Positions 7,949-17,092 of a DNA stretch of 57,868 bases are shown in pieces. Position 1 is the first letter of the stretch. Each line of letters begins with the position of its first letter. A program made the translations under genes and the position numbers. The notes below the pieces were generated by a model. It did no database searches. It was given only the letters and a program-made list of their open reading frames with translations, and had not been told where the DNA came from. The DNA comes from UA16 sp965661575 (GTDB lineage Bacteria; Bacteroidota; Bacteroidia; Flavobacteriales_D; Sanyastnellaceae), in assembly GCA_965661575.1 (NCBI GenBank), contig CBFIEJ010000008.1, positions 1-57,868 of the forward strand, given 5' to 3'.

Positions 7949-8470
7949 ATGAGCCTCTCCAATCAGCAACTCCAGTCCATCAAACTTTTAGCCTTCGACT
8001 ATGACGGTGTCTTCACCGATGGACAAATCATCATCACAACCGAAGGACACATGCTCCGATCGGCCAACGCCCGTGATGGCTTCGCTGTCCAATGGGCGAG
8101 AAAGCAAGATGTTGCAATTGCACTCATCAGCGGCGGAAAAGAAGAGAGTGTTGGTGTTCGCATGCGCTATTTAGGCGTGCAAGAGGTGCACATGGGTAGC
8201 CATAACAAAATGGAAGTGCTCGTTGAGATTTGTGAGCGAATGAACATCACATTTGACGAAGTGGCCTACATGGGAGATGACTTGCCTGATCTTCCTGTTC
8301 TTCGCAAAGTCGGTCTTGCGTGCTGTCCCGCTGATGCCGCTTCTGAAGTGCTTGAAGCATGCGATTACGTCAGTCCGAAAGAAGGAGGCAAAGGATGCGT
8401 CAGAGATGTGGTTGAGTCCTACATGAAGCACCACGGACTTTGGCTCGCTCCTGGGCACGAACAATGGTAA
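7949..8470 (+). CDS. kdsC: KdsC-type HAD phosphatase (3-deoxy-manno-octulosonate-8-phosphatase)
   Basis: A 173-residue HAD superfamily C0 phosphatase. FDYDGVFTDG carries the nucleophile Asp17 and acid Asp19, LISGGKEE supplies motif II, and MGDDLPDLPVL the motif IV acidic pair. These match the KdsC subfamily, which hydrolyses Kdo-8-phosphate to Kdo for LPS inner core. The nucleophile motif is DYDGV rather than the commoner DVDGV. Related HAD enzymes act on KDN or other nonulosonate phosphates, so the exact sugar is not certain. It is the last gene of the tight series begun at 1463. Confidence 0.83.
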   Translation: MSLSNQQLQSIKLLAFDYDGVFTDGQIIITTEGHMLRSANARDGFAVQWARKQDVAIALISGGKEESVGVRMRYLGVQEVHMGSHNKMEVLVEICERMNITFDEVAYMGDDLPDLPVLRKVGLACCPADAASEVLEACDYVSPKEGGKGCVRDVVESYMKHHGLWLAPGHEQW

Positions 8471-8512
8471 ACACTGAGTCCACAATCCCTACCACTTCCG
8501 CTTGAATCCCCT

Positions 8513-8520
8513 TAACTTCG
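8513..8520 (+). promoter_or_regulatory. -7 element TAACTTCG before yidC
   Basis: TAACTTCG nine bases before the ATG at 8530. The longer string CCCCTTAACTTCG recurs as CCCCCTTAACTTCG in front of trmD. No clear TTG at the -33 distance is seen. Confidence 0.5.
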
Positions 8521-8529
8521 TCCCCGATC

Positions 8530-10416
8530 ATGGATAGAAATCAAATCACTGGCATCATCTTAATGGTGGCCCTGTACGTCGGATACATTTGGTACTCAAC
8601 ACCTTCTGAGGAAGAACGAAACGCTGCCATCGCCGAACAAGAACGTCTGGTAGACGAGGCACGCCAGGACAGTTTACTTAAAATCGAGGAGGAAGCGTTC
8701 CAAGCGACTCTGCGACAAGAAGAAGCAACAAGCACCCCAGAAACGACAGGAGAAGCCACAGATCCTAAGCTGACACAGCGCTTTGGATCTCTTGCGTCAG
8801 CAGCCGTGGGACAGGACGCGACATTCACACTCAGCAACGAAGTTGTTCAAATCGAATTTAGCAGCCGAGGGGGAACCCCGCATGCAGCAGTGCTGCCCAA
8901 CTACAAACGATATGGTTCTGACGAACCCGTTGTCCTCTGGCAACCGGACCAAAGCGAGATAAGTATCCTTTTTGAATTCAACGAAGTCAATCGTCCATTA
9001 TCGTTGAACGAATTTCACTTCACCGTGGAGCGTCAGAACGAAAAAGAACTCGTGCTCGTTTCAAGCACTTCCGATGGTAAACGAATGATTTGGAGCCATC
9101 AACTCAATGGCAGCCAGCTCAAATCTAACTTGAGTTTTGAAGGCTTTGGCTATGATCTCGGAGACGAATATGCTCTTTCTTGGAATGCCGAGGGGATTTC
9201 CAACGAAAAAGGCCTTGAATGGGAACGTCAACACAGCAGCATCTATTACAAGGAAGAAGGCCAAGGAAGATACTACCTGAACGATGGACGGGCCGATGAA
9301 TTCGAATCCGAAACCTCGTTGGAATGGGTTGCTTTCAAACAGAATTTCTTTTCCGCCATCGTATCAACAGCATCTGGTTTTGACTCTGGATCGATGCTCA
9401 CCACCCTCGTCCCTGAAGAGGACTCACTGGTGACCATGCAATATGCTGCGCTACTGCCTTTTCAAGCACAGACCATTGGTGACCGGACAGCAGCGACTTT
9501 CAATTTCTACTTCGGTCCCAACGAACAAGATGCTCTCGTGGCCACGGGCTTGAACGAAGCAGATCGCATCATCGATTATGGGTGGTGGATTTTTGGTTGG
9601 GTCAATCGCAATGCCATCCTACCGCTTTATCAATTGCTCAGCAACTACTTTGTTTCAGCGGGGATCATCATCCTCATCATCACGCTCATCATTAAGATGG
9701 CGCTCTCGCCCATCACTTGGAAAAATTTCAAGTCTTCCGCCAAAATGCGTGTTCTGCGCCCGGAAATTGATGCGCTAACTGAAAAATTTGGAGATGATGC
9801 GATGGGGAAACAACAGGCGACCATGGCCTTGTATCGTCAGACAGGCGTGAATCCGCTGGCGGGTTGCCTCCCTGGCCTCCTGCAAATGCCGATTCTCTAT
9901 GCCATGTTTCGCTTCTTCCCGGCAAACATCGATATGCGCGGGCAGTCGTTTTTGTGGGCGGATGATCTTGGTGCCTTCGACAGCATTTTAGACCTTCCAT
10001 TTAGCATTCCATTTTACGGAGCTCACGTCAGTGGATTTACCATTTTGATGTCGGCCTCCACTTTCTTTTACATGCGATTGACCATGGCCAATCAGCCACC
10101 ACAGCCGCAGCAACCGGGAATGCCGAACATGAAGGTCATCCAGCAGATATTTCCTTTTATGATGCTCTTTTTCTTCAATCGGTTCGCCTCTGGATTAAGC
10201 CTCTACTACCTGGCAGCCAACGTCATCAGCATGGGTCAAATGCTCGCAATCAAGGCGTTCTTCATAGACGAAGGCAAGATTCGCGATAAAATTGAGGAGA
10301 ATAAAGCCAAACCGAAAAAGAAATCAGGGTTTCAAGAACGTCTTGAACAAATGCAAAAAGAACAGGCAGCAAAGACGAAAGAAATCAAAGAGACAAAAAA
10401 GAGTCGCAAGAAATGA
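8530..10416 (+). CDS. yidC: Membrane protein insertase YidC
   Basis: A 628-residue Gram-negative YidC. It has an N-terminal TM helix (about 6-24), a charged linker, a periplasmic beta-supersandwich domain (about 95-345) and the five-TM Oxa1 core from about 360 to 585. The core contains WKNFKSSAKMRVLRPEI with the family's cytoplasmic coiled-coil loop, and NPLAGCLPGLLQMPILYAMFRFFP. The C-terminal tail is strongly basic (KPKKKSGFQERL to KKSRKK), as in YidC proteins that contact ribosomes. It inserts and folds inner-membrane proteins with or without SecYEG. The stop overlaps the next gene by ATGA. Confidence 0.96.
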   Translation: MDRNQITGIILMVALYVGYIWYSTPSEEERNAAIAEQERLVDEARQDSLLKIEEEAFQATLRQEEATSTPETTGEATDPKLTQRFGSLASAAVGQDATFTLSNEVVQIEFSSRGGTPHAAVLPNYKRYGSDEPVVLWQPDQSEISILFEFNEVNRPLSLNEFHFTVERQNEKELVLVSSTSDGKRMIWSHQLNGSQLKSNLSFEGFGYDLGDEYALSWNAEGISNEKGLEWERQHSSIYYKEEGQGRYYLNDGRADEFESETSLEWVAFKQNFFSAIVSTASGFDSGSMLTTLVPEEDSLVTMQYAALLPFQAQTIGDRTAATFNFYFGPNEQDALVATGLNEADRIIDYGWWIFGWVNRNAILPLYQLLSNYFVSAGIIILIITLIIKMALSPITWKNFKSSAKMRVLRPEIDALTEKFGDDAMGKQQATMALYRQTGVNPLAGCLPGLLQMPILYAMFRFFPANIDMRGQSFLWADDLGAFDSILDLPFSIPFYGAHVSGFTILMSASTFFYMRLTMANQPPQPQQPGMPNMKVIQQIFPFMMLFFFNRFASGLSLYYLAANVISMGQMLAIKAFFIDEGKIRDKIEENKAKPKKKSGFQERLEQMQKEQAAKTKEIKETKKSRKK

Positions 10417-10940
10417 AGACGAAACAAATCGTTCTACTTCTTTCATTCACCATGAGCTTGTGCAGCTGCATTGAATATCGCATGCAACGGTCCCTGGACA
10501 ACGCACTTGCAGTCAATGGCGAAAAACAGCTCGATTCTCAAGCCCCAATGGGGAGCGTCTATTTTGAAAAAACCGCCTGCTTCGGTCCTTGTCCAGCATT
10601 TCAGTTCACTTGGAACGAAGGTTCTGACCTCGCGTTGACCATTACACGGCCCTTCAATGAAGGCCCACTATCCTCCCTTTCTCCAGGACACTTCACTGGA
10701 ACAATGACTCCTGGAAAGGCGAGAAAGCACATGCAATCAATCAACGAAGCGGCGGATTCGTGTCAATACAAATCTTTGGATGATGCGTATGATAATCCGC
10801 GGGTCACAGACTTGCCTTCCACCATTACAGAAATCAATGGAAAACGTGTCAAGGCCCGCTACGGTGGCCCTGACTTGAACAGCCTTTATACCGCCCTTCA
10901 AATCATCCTCGATGAAACCAGCTGGGCTCCTACTGAATGA
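10413..10940 (+). CDS. DUF6438 family lipoprotein
   Basis: A 175-residue protein with a lipoprotein signal: a short basic N-terminus, a hydrophobic stretch and LCSC with the acceptor Cys at 19. The mature part contains VYFEKTACFGPCPAFQF, the signature block of DUF6438 (usually CFGxCPxY). Function is unknown. It overlaps yidC by four bases and is followed after 16 bases by the S46 peptidase gene. Cotranscription with an insertase and an exported peptidase fits an envelope location, but nothing more specific can be said. Confidence 0.75.
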   Translation: MKTKQIVLLLSFTMSLCSCIEYRMQRSLDNALAVNGEKQLDSQAPMGSVYFEKTACFGPCPAFQFTWNEGSDLALTITRPFNEGPLSSLSPGHFTGTMTPGKARKHMQSINEAADSCQYKSLDDAYDNPRVTDLPSTITEINGKRVKARYGGPDLNSLYTALQIILDETSWAPTE

Positions 10941-10956
10941 AAACCAACCTGACAAA

Positions 10957-13116
10957 ATGAAAAAAATCACCTCCATTCTCCTGGTCATCGGCATGATGCT
11001 TCCGGGACTGACTACACAAGCCGATGAAGGAATGTGGATCGTCAACATGCTCAACCGCATTACCATGGCAGAAATGCAAGGCATGGGCTTGAACCTCACG
11101 GCAGAAGAAATTTATGACATCAACAACGCCTCTTTGAAGGATGCGATTGTCCGTCTCAACGGAGGCTCATGCACAGGTGAGGTCATTTCGTCTCAGGGAC
11201 TCGTATTGACCAATCATCACTGCGCATATGATGCTATTCAGGGATTCAGTTCGACTGAAAATGATTACTTGACTGACGGTTTTTTCGCAAAGGCCTTTGA
11301 TCAAGAAATGCACATTGACAATTTTGTCATCAGCTTCTTGGTGCGAATCGATGATGTTACAGAGCAAATGCTTGCCGATGTCACCAGTGAGATGACTGAA
11401 GATGAACGCGATGCCGCCATTGGAGAAGCCCGCAAAGCACTTCTCGCTGAAATGAATCCAGACGGAGACAAAGAACTTGATCTCAAAAGCTTCTATTATG
11501 ACAACGAGTTCTATATGTTCGAGTACAAGACATATCGGGACATTCGACTCGTCGCCGCTCCACCAGAGAGCGTAGGTAAATACGGTGGAGACACTGACAA
11601 CTGGATGTGGCCGCGTCACACAGGTGACTTCTCAATGCTTCGCATATATGCTGGCGAAGACAATGAACCCGCGGATTTCAGCGATACGAACGTTCCTTAC
11701 CAACCGAAGCGACACCTGCGCATCTCAATGGACGGCGTCTCTGAGGACGATTTTACGATGGTCATGGGATATCCAGGGAGCACTGACCGATTCCTCAGCA
11801 GTTGGGGCATTGAACAAGCTCTTGACTTGTACAACCCGTCTGTCGTTGAAGTGCGGGATATGAAGTTGAAAACAATGAAATCCCATATGGATGCCGACCC
11901 CGCCGTTCGAATTCAGTACGCAGCGAAATATGCCCAAACCGCGAACTATTGGAAATACTACATCGGTCAATCCAAAGGTCTGAAGCGCTTGGATGTGCAA
12001 ACCCAAAAACAACAATTGGAAGCTCGATTCACCACATGGGTCAACGAGGATCCAGCCCGAGCCAAAGAATACGAAGGCACACTCGAGATGATCAGTGAAT
12101 ACTACGATGAAACCGATGCTTCCGTGCGGGGTAAAGTCTACGCCCTCGAGGCGGGACTGATCGGTTGCGACATCAGCCTCTTTGCTTTTCGCTTCTACCG
12201 AATGGCTGCCGGCTTATTCAGTGACGATCCCGAAGAGGTGGCTGCTACTCAAGCTGCGATGACAGAATACGCAAACGGACATTTCCGTGAGTACGACCAG
12301 GCAACTGATCGCGATTTATTTGTCAACTTAATGACCAAATTCCGCGATGACATCGATGCAGCGTACCACCCGTCCTTCTTTTCAATAGTGGCCGATAAAT
12401 ACAAAAATGACTTCAGCCGCTATGCTGATAAGATGTATGCCAAAAGCTTTCTCGTTGATGCCGATCGATGCGCAGACTTCATTGCAAATCCGTCGCAAAA
12501 AACAATGGACAAAGACTTGGCCATCACTGTTGGAAACAGTGCGATTCAAACGTATTTCGCAGGCATGGCGAATCCTGCTGAGGCAAAATTCAACCGCGGC
12601 TACCGCTTGTTTGTGAAAGGCTTACGAGAAATGGATGCAGATCGCGCCATTGCACCTGACGCCAATAGCACCATGCGAATCACCTATGGAGCCGTTGCTC
12701 CATACAATGCTGCCGACGCCGTGAGTTATGATTTCATCACCACCGCCAATGGCGTGCTCGAAAAGAAAGACAATTCGAATCCTGAATTTGTCGTACCAGA
12801 CGCTTTGGACGAGTTGATCCGCAACCGAGATTTCGGACAATATGCGGATGAGTCTGGCGAACTGGTGATTTGCTTTATCCACGGCACTGACATCACAGGT
12901 GGAAACTCAGGCTCGCCCGTCATGGACGCCAATGGCGACCTCATCGGCTGTGCCTTTGACGGCAACTGGGAAGCCATGAGCGGGGACATTGCATTTGAGG
13001 ATGAATTGCAACGTACTATTTCAGTTGATATACGCTACGTTCTATGGATCTTGGACAAGTTTGCAGGCGCAGACAACCTCATTGCTGAAATGGACTTGGT
13101 CAAAGGATTGCGTTGA
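10957..13116 (+). CDS. Family S46 dipeptidyl peptidase, DPP7-like
   Basis: A 719-residue exported serine peptidase of family S46, which releases dipeptides from oligopeptide N-termini in the periplasm. Residues 1-21 are a signal peptide (MKKITSILL to TTQA). The triad is visible as His in TNHHCAYDAI (87-88), Asp in GGDTDNWMWPRHTGDF, and Ser in GGNSGSPV near residue 652. In P. gingivalis DPP11, Arg673 (18 residues after the Ser) selects Asp/Glu at P1, while DPP7 and DAP BII have Gly there. Here that residue is Gly (FDGNWE), so a DPP7-like preference for hydrophobic P1 residues is inferred. MKKITSILL is preferred over an upstream in-frame Met because it begins a proper signal peptide. Confidence 0.93.
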   Translation: MKKITSILLVIGMMLPGLTTQADEGMWIVNMLNRITMAEMQGMGLNLTAEEIYDINNASLKDAIVRLNGGSCTGEVISSQGLVLTNHHCAYDAIQGFSSTENDYLTDGFFAKAFDQEMHIDNFVISFLVRIDDVTEQMLADVTSEMTEDERDAAIGEARKALLAEMNPDGDKELDLKSFYYDNEFYMFEYKTYRDIRLVAAPPESVGKYGGDTDNWMWPRHTGDFSMLRIYAGEDNEPADFSDTNVPYQPKRHLRISMDGVSEDDFTMVMGYPGSTDRFLSSWGIEQALDLYNPSVVEVRDMKLKTMKSHMDADPAVRIQYAAKYAQTANYWKYYIGQSKGLKRLDVQTQKQQLEARFTTWVNEDPARAKEYEGTLEMISEYYDETDASVRGKVYALEAGLIGCDISLFAFRFYRMAAGLFSDDPEEVAATQAAMTEYANGHFREYDQATDRDLFVNLMTKFRDDIDAAYHPSFFSIVADKYKNDFSRYADKMYAKSFLVDADRCADFIANPSQKTMDKDLAITVGNSAIQTYFAGMANPAEAKFNRGYRLFVKGLREMDADRAIAPDANSTMRITYGAVAPYNAADAVSYDFITTANGVLEKKDNSNPEFVVPDALDELIRNRDFGQYADESGELVICFIHGTDITGGNSGSPVMDANGDLIGCAFDGNWEAMSGDIAFEDELQRTISVDIRYVLWILDKFAGADNLIAEMDLVKGLR

Positions 13117-13135
13117 TCGCTATGCTTTGAGATAC

Positions 13136-13165
13136 AAAAAGGCGGACCCAATGGTCCGCCTTTTT
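13136..13165. terminator. Bidirectional rho-independent terminator between the S46 peptidase gene and ppc
   Basis: AAAAA, stem GGCGGACC, loop CAAT, stem GGTCCGCC, TTTTT. Eight perfect GC-rich pairs with A and T tracts on both sides serve two convergent genes. Confidence 0.92.
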
Positions 13166-13203
13166 CATTTCTACTTGAATTTGAAAGCGCCTTCCGCTGT
13201 TGA

Positions 13204-15759
13204 TCATACAGCGTTTCGACTGGCATTGATAATTCCAAACATCGAGCGAACCACGAGTCGCTTCAGCACCTCCTCATCCCAATCGCCCTTTTCCTTCAGG
13301 CGATCAATTTCGCCTAAGGCAAAGTGTTGAATGACCAGCAGTGGACGAATAATGCCATCACGTAAGGCAATGCTCTCACGGATATGCGGATTCCGTTCCA
13401 TCAATTCCTTCTGGCCTGTAATCTGGAGTACATAACGTTTGGTGCGCAGAAACTCTTCCTGAATCATTTTCCAAATGCCCCCAAATCGCTCGTCATTCTC
13501 GAGGTGAGCGGTGAGTCTAAAATCACTCTTGACCATGCTCTGCATGCTATTTTCCACGAGTGCACGGAAGAATGAATTGTTCGCATACAATTCAGTCGCT
13601 TCTTGAAGTCTGCCAGCCGAATCCAAGTGCGCTAGGGCACATCCCAATCCGAAGAACCCCGGAACATTTTGCTTCAACTGAGTCCAAGACCCTACGAACG
13701 GAATTGCACGCAAATCACCGAAGGTTAGTTCACCCTTCTTGGCGCGGCTCGTGGGTCGACTTCCAATATTTGTCTCGCCATAATATTTCAACGTACCCCG
13801 GGTCGAGAGGTAGGGCATGAATTGCGGATGAGCCTTCAATTTTTCGTAATGCGCATGGCTGAGTCGGGCAAGCTCTTCCATCAAATCTGACTGCTCATCC
13901 GAAAGCTCGGTCTGTGGATCATCAAACAATCGACTTTGCAATCCAGCAGTCAAAAGCAATTCAAGATTGAATCCAGCAGATTTGGGTATTCCGAAGTTGG
14001 AGCTAATGGTCTGGCCTTGGATGGTCGTTTGAATTTCTGTGTTTTCAATGTCCGATCCCAACGAAGCATAAAACCGATGCGTATTTCCACCCCCTCGCGC
14101 TGGTGGCCCGCCTCGGCCATCGAAGAATAAGACAGTCACTCCCGCAGATCGTGACAATTGAGTCAGCCGTCGTTTGGCCTGATAAATTGACCAATTGGCT
14201 TGTAAATAACCGCCGTCTTTCGTTCCGTCCGAAAACCCGAGCATGACCGTTTGTTTGTCTGCGCGCGTGCCGAGGTGGTTGCGATACGTCGAATGGCCAT
14301 ACATCAACTTCATCTCAGACTGAGCATTTGCCAAGTCATCGATGGTCTCAAATAACGGAACAACGTCCAATTCCATCCGCTGCCAAACCCCAGCCATACG
14401 AGCAAGCCCAATGACAGCGGCAATATCGATCATCCCCCTGCAATTGCTTATGATGAAGCGATGGCAAGCGCGTGGGCCATTCTGCTCCTGTATGCGCATC
14501 ATCACGCGCAGCGAATCGATCACATCTTGATGACGCTCTTCCTCCAACCCCGCAACCTCCACCGGCAAATCAGAAGTCATCAAAAATTCAATCTTATCCG
14601 CTTGAGTCATTGCGTCAAACGCGATCAAGTTCGCACCGCCTGAAGACAGCGCACTGCGCAACGCGCTTTGAATGACCCGACTGTCCTGTCGAATATCCAA
14701 GCTGGCAAAATGCAGTCCAAACAAGCGAAGTTTGAATTGAAACCCTCGAATTTTACTCAAATACAGGCCATTGGAATGCTCCTCAACCCATACCGCCACT
14801 TCTTCCAATCTCTCTGAAAGCGAGACCACAGAAAGACGCTGATCGTCTGGATGCAGCATCGCAAACTCAATCTGATCTTGCAACTGGTCGAGCTGTGATG
14901 ATACATGCTTGAACGTGATGCGCCGACGCAAGTCTCGAATCTCTCTTCGATAACAGCGCAGCAACGTTGCACGCAATCGTTCGGCAACATGCCAAGTTGT
15001 TTTTGAATCAACGAAGGGATTGCCATCACGATCACCTCCAGGCCAAAAACCGATGGAGATCAATTGCTCACTGAGAGCGGCTGCTGAGGCATCGTCGAGG
15101 GTTTGAGCCACGCGGGCATACAATTCCGGGACAGCGTGATAGAAAACATTCTCGAGGTACCACGATTGTCGCACCGCCTCATCGTATGGCGATGGTGGCT
15201 CCGATTGAAAAAATGGAGTCAAGCCCAACTGGTGCAACAATTTTCTGATGCTGACCAAATCATTGTTTTCCATGGCTTTCGCCAAATCCGTGATGATGGC
15301 AAGCGCGTTACCAGGGTAAAACTGAGTTGGGTGGGCAGTAAGAACGACACGGACGGCATAATCGCCTAATATTTCTTTCAGTTCTTCCTCTTTACCATGT
15401 CGGCGAATACGTTGCATAAAACTCTGCAGCGACTCCACCCCCCCCAAGTCGTTCAATTGCGCATACCGAGCATCCTCCAACGCATCAACGAGAACCACTT
15501 GACGTTCGACATATTGAATGATGCGAAACAATAAATCCGCCTGCTCCTCCTGCGTATTTAACCCCTGATTCTTAAAGAATTCGCCCAAGATTTCCTTGGG
15601 TTCTTTTGAATTGGCCAGCCCCAAATCACAACTTTCCTGCAACAGAGGAACGCGCAAACCCGTTTGTCGGATGCCATCGAGCGGAAGCGTTAAAAATATA
15701 CCGTTGAACACGTGAAACGGGTGACTAACAACCGTCTTGTAATCTTTTCGATCCTTCAT
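13204..15759 (-). CDS. ppc: Phosphoenolpyruvate carboxylase, divergent Bacteroidota type
   Basis: An 851-residue enzyme that carboxylates phosphoenolpyruvate to oxaloacetate to refill the TCA cycle. Seen in order: VVLTAHPTQ with catalytic His143, FWPGGDRDGNP (238-248), VPLFETIDDL (468-477), VMLGFSDGTKDGG (505-517) and FFDGRGG (545-551). These correspond to the canonical TAHPTE, GGDRDGNP, PLFETIDDL, MxGYSDSxKDxG and FHGRGG blocks, so all catalytic regions are present. Deviations are TAHPTQ without the Arg that usually follows, GFSDGTKD for GYSDSxKD, FFDGRGG for FHGRGG, and a C-terminus ending NASRNAV instead of QNTG. The gene is convergent with the S46 gene and divergent from trmD. Confidence 0.93.
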   Translation of the reverse strand: MKDRKDYKTVVSHPFHVFNGIFLTLPLDGIRQTGLRVPLLQESCDLGLANSKEPKEILGEFFKNQGLNTQEEQADLLFRIIQYVERQVVLVDALEDARYAQLNDLGGVESLQSFMQRIRRHGKEEELKEILGDYAVRVVLTAHPTQFYPGNALAIITDLAKAMENNDLVSIRKLLHQLGLTPFFQSEPPSPYDEAVRQSWYLENVFYHAVPELYARVAQTLDDASAAALSEQLISIGFWPGGDRDGNPFVDSKTTWHVAERLRATLLRCYRREIRDLRRRITFKHVSSQLDQLQDQIEFAMLHPDDQRLSVVSLSERLEEVAVWVEEHSNGLYLSKIRGFQFKLRLFGLHFASLDIRQDSRVIQSALRSALSSGGANLIAFDAMTQADKIEFLMTSDLPVEVAGLEEERHQDVIDSLRVMMRIQEQNGPRACHRFIISNCRGMIDIAAVIGLARMAGVWQRMELDVVPLFETIDDLANAQSEMKLMYGHSTYRNHLGTRADKQTVMLGFSDGTKDGGYLQANWSIYQAKRRLTQLSRSAGVTVLFFDGRGGPPARGGGNTHRFYASLGSDIENTEIQTTIQGQTISSNFGIPKSAGFNLELLLTAGLQSRLFDDPQTELSDEQSDLMEELARLSHAHYEKLKAHPQFMPYLSTRGTLKYYGETNIGSRPTSRAKKGELTFGDLRAIPFVGSWTQLKQNVPGFFGLGCALAHLDSAGRLQEATELYANNSFFRALVENSMQSMVKSDFRLTAHLENDERFGGIWKMIQEEFLRTKRYVLQITGQKELMERNPHIRESIALRDGIIRPLLVIQHFALGEIDRLKEKGDWDEEVLKRLVVRSMFGIINASRNAV

Positions 15760-15795
15760 GACTCAGAATGCTTGGCCCCTCCGTTGGTGAATGTG

Positions 15796-15803
15796 CAAAT
15801 TTA
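15796..15803 (-). promoter_or_regulatory. -7 element TAAATTTG upstream of ppc
   Basis: A perfect TAnnTTTG on the minus strand, 36 bases before the ppc ATG at 15759. Unlike the other elements here it predicts a leader of about 30 bases. Confidence 0.5.
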
Positions 15804-15867
15804 CGACGCTTCGTGCACTTCCTATGCGGTAAAAAAACAAAACGGGTGGACCAAAGCCTGCCCCCCT

Positions 15868-15875
15868 TAACTTCG
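15868..15875 (+). promoter_or_regulatory. -7 element TAACTTCG before trmD
   Basis: TAACTTCG, then CAAC, then the trmD ATG at 15880. The four-base spacing predicts transcription starting at the start codon. Confidence 0.6.
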
Positions 15876-15879
15876 CAAC

Positions 15880-16563
15880 ATGCGCATCGACATCCTCTCT
15901 GCGGTTCCTGGTTTATTGGAAGGCCCTTTTTCTGACAGCATTGTAAAACGGGCCCAAGAAAAAGGCTTGGTGGAGATTGTGGTGCATAATATTCGAGACT
16001 GGAGCACCGATAAACACAAGAAGATCGATGACGAGCCCTTCGGCGGCTCGGCGGGCATGGTATTGAAGATTCAACCGATTGCAGATGCCATCGAATCACT
16101 CCAGAGCGAACGACACTACGCTGAAGTGGTTTTTCTCACGCCCGACGGCGAACAGTTGAGACAAGCAGCAGTCAATCATTTATCCATGCAAGGCAATCTC
16201 ATTTTGCTCTGCGGCCACTACAAGGGAATCGATCAGCGCATCCGAGAACACTTGGTCACACGTGAGATATCGATTGGAGATTATGTGCTTTCTGGAGGTG
16301 AACTGGCTGCAGCTGTTTTGACCGATGCCATTGTTCGACTCATTCCTGGCGTCATTGGTGACGAACAAAGTGCTTTGACCGATAGTTTCCAGGACAATCT
16401 TTTGGCTCCTCCAGTCTACACGCGCCCAGCTGTCTACAATGGCTGGGAAGTGCCCGAAATATTGCGGTCCGGAGACCACAAGGCCATCACCAATTGGCTT
16501 GAAGAACAAGCCATTGAACGCACCCAAGCGCTGCGCCCTGATTTGTTTGAAAAAGATTCCTGA
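15880..16563 (+). CDS. trmD: tRNA (guanine-N1-)-methyltransferase TrmD
   Basis: A 227-residue SPOUT methyltransferase that makes m1G37 in tRNAs reading CNN and related codons, preventing frameshifting. Recognised by MRIDILSAVPGLLEGPF at the N-terminus, the KIDDEPFGGSAGMVL block (about 47-61), LCGHYKGIDQRI, and the trefoil-knot AdoMet-binding segment EISIGDYVLSGGELAAAVLTDAIVRL, followed by the C-terminal domain with DNLLAPPVYTRP. Full length. The pairing with rplS downstream is the classical trmD-rplS arrangement, here without rimM or rpsP. Confidence 0.96.
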   Translation: MRIDILSAVPGLLEGPFSDSIVKRAQEKGLVEIVVHNIRDWSTDKHKKIDDEPFGGSAGMVLKIQPIADAIESLQSERHYAEVVFLTPDGEQLRQAAVNHLSMQGNLILLCGHYKGIDQRIREHLVTREISIGDYVLSGGELAAAVLTDAIVRLIPGVIGDEQSALTDSFQDNLLAPPVYTRPAVYNGWEVPEILRSGDHKAITNWLEEQAIERTQALRPDLFEKDS

Positions 16564-16594
16564 CTGAGAGTTCAAATCCTACCGTAATTCTTCG

Positions 16595-16602
16595 TAATAT
16601 TG
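16595..16602 (+). promoter_or_regulatory. Candidate -7 element TAATATTG before rplS
   Basis: One mismatch to TAnnTTTG, 35 bases before the rplS ATG at 16638. rplS may instead be transcribed from the trmD promoter, since the gap is only 74 bases. Confidence 0.35.
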
Positions 16603-16637
16603 CACCCCAATTCACGGGAGTAGAAAACGTCAAGACA

Positions 16638-16994
16638 ATGGATCGGATTCAGGACATCGCAAACAAGATAGTGGAAACGCCAGAATGGCCAGAATTCGGC
16701 GCTGGTGATACCGTAACCGTCACGATTAAAATCCGTGAGGGAAGCAAGGAGCGTTTGCAAAAATTCCAAGGTGTCGTGATCCAACGCCGCGGCAAAGGAC
16801 ACACCGCAACTTTCACGGTACGTAAAATGGCTTCAGGGATTGGAGTAGAACGTGTATTCCCTTCATCCTCGCCTTTCATCGATAAAATCGAAGTCAATAA
16901 GCGAGGAAAAGTTCGTCGAGCGCGTATTTATTACCTCCGTGCTTTGACAGGAAAGGCCGCTCGAATCAAGGAGCGCCGAAACACAGCAAGCTAA
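16638..16994 (+). CDS. rplS: 50S ribosomal protein L19
   Basis: A 118-residue bL19. Seen are FGAGDTVTVTIKIREGSKERLQKFQGVVIQRRGKG, FTVRKMASGIGVERVFPSSSPFIDKIEV and RRARIYYLRALTGKAARIKERR, matching the family over its whole length. It sits at the 30S-50S interface. The stop is followed by a weak hairpin (GCTCA/TGAGC, 17006-17020) and then by a strong terminator. Confidence 0.97.
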   Translation: MDRIQDIANKIVETPEWPEFGAGDTVTVTIKIREGSKERLQKFQGVVIQRRGKGHTATFTVRKMASGIGVERVFPSSSPFIDKIEVNKRGKVRRARIYYLRALTGKAARIKERRNTAS

Positions 16995-17031
16995 AAATAA
17001 GACCTGCTCATTATTTGAGCAACCAATATTC

Positions 17032-17058
17032 AAAAGGCCCGCAATGCGGGCCTTTTTT
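17032..17058. terminator. Bidirectional terminator between rplS and ftcD
   Basis: AAAA, stem GGCCCGC, loop AAT, stem GCGGGCC, TTTTTT. It lies between two convergent genes and can serve both. Confidence 0.92.
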
Positions 17059-17092
17059 GTGTCTCAAAATCATCGACGATCAGCCGAATGAA

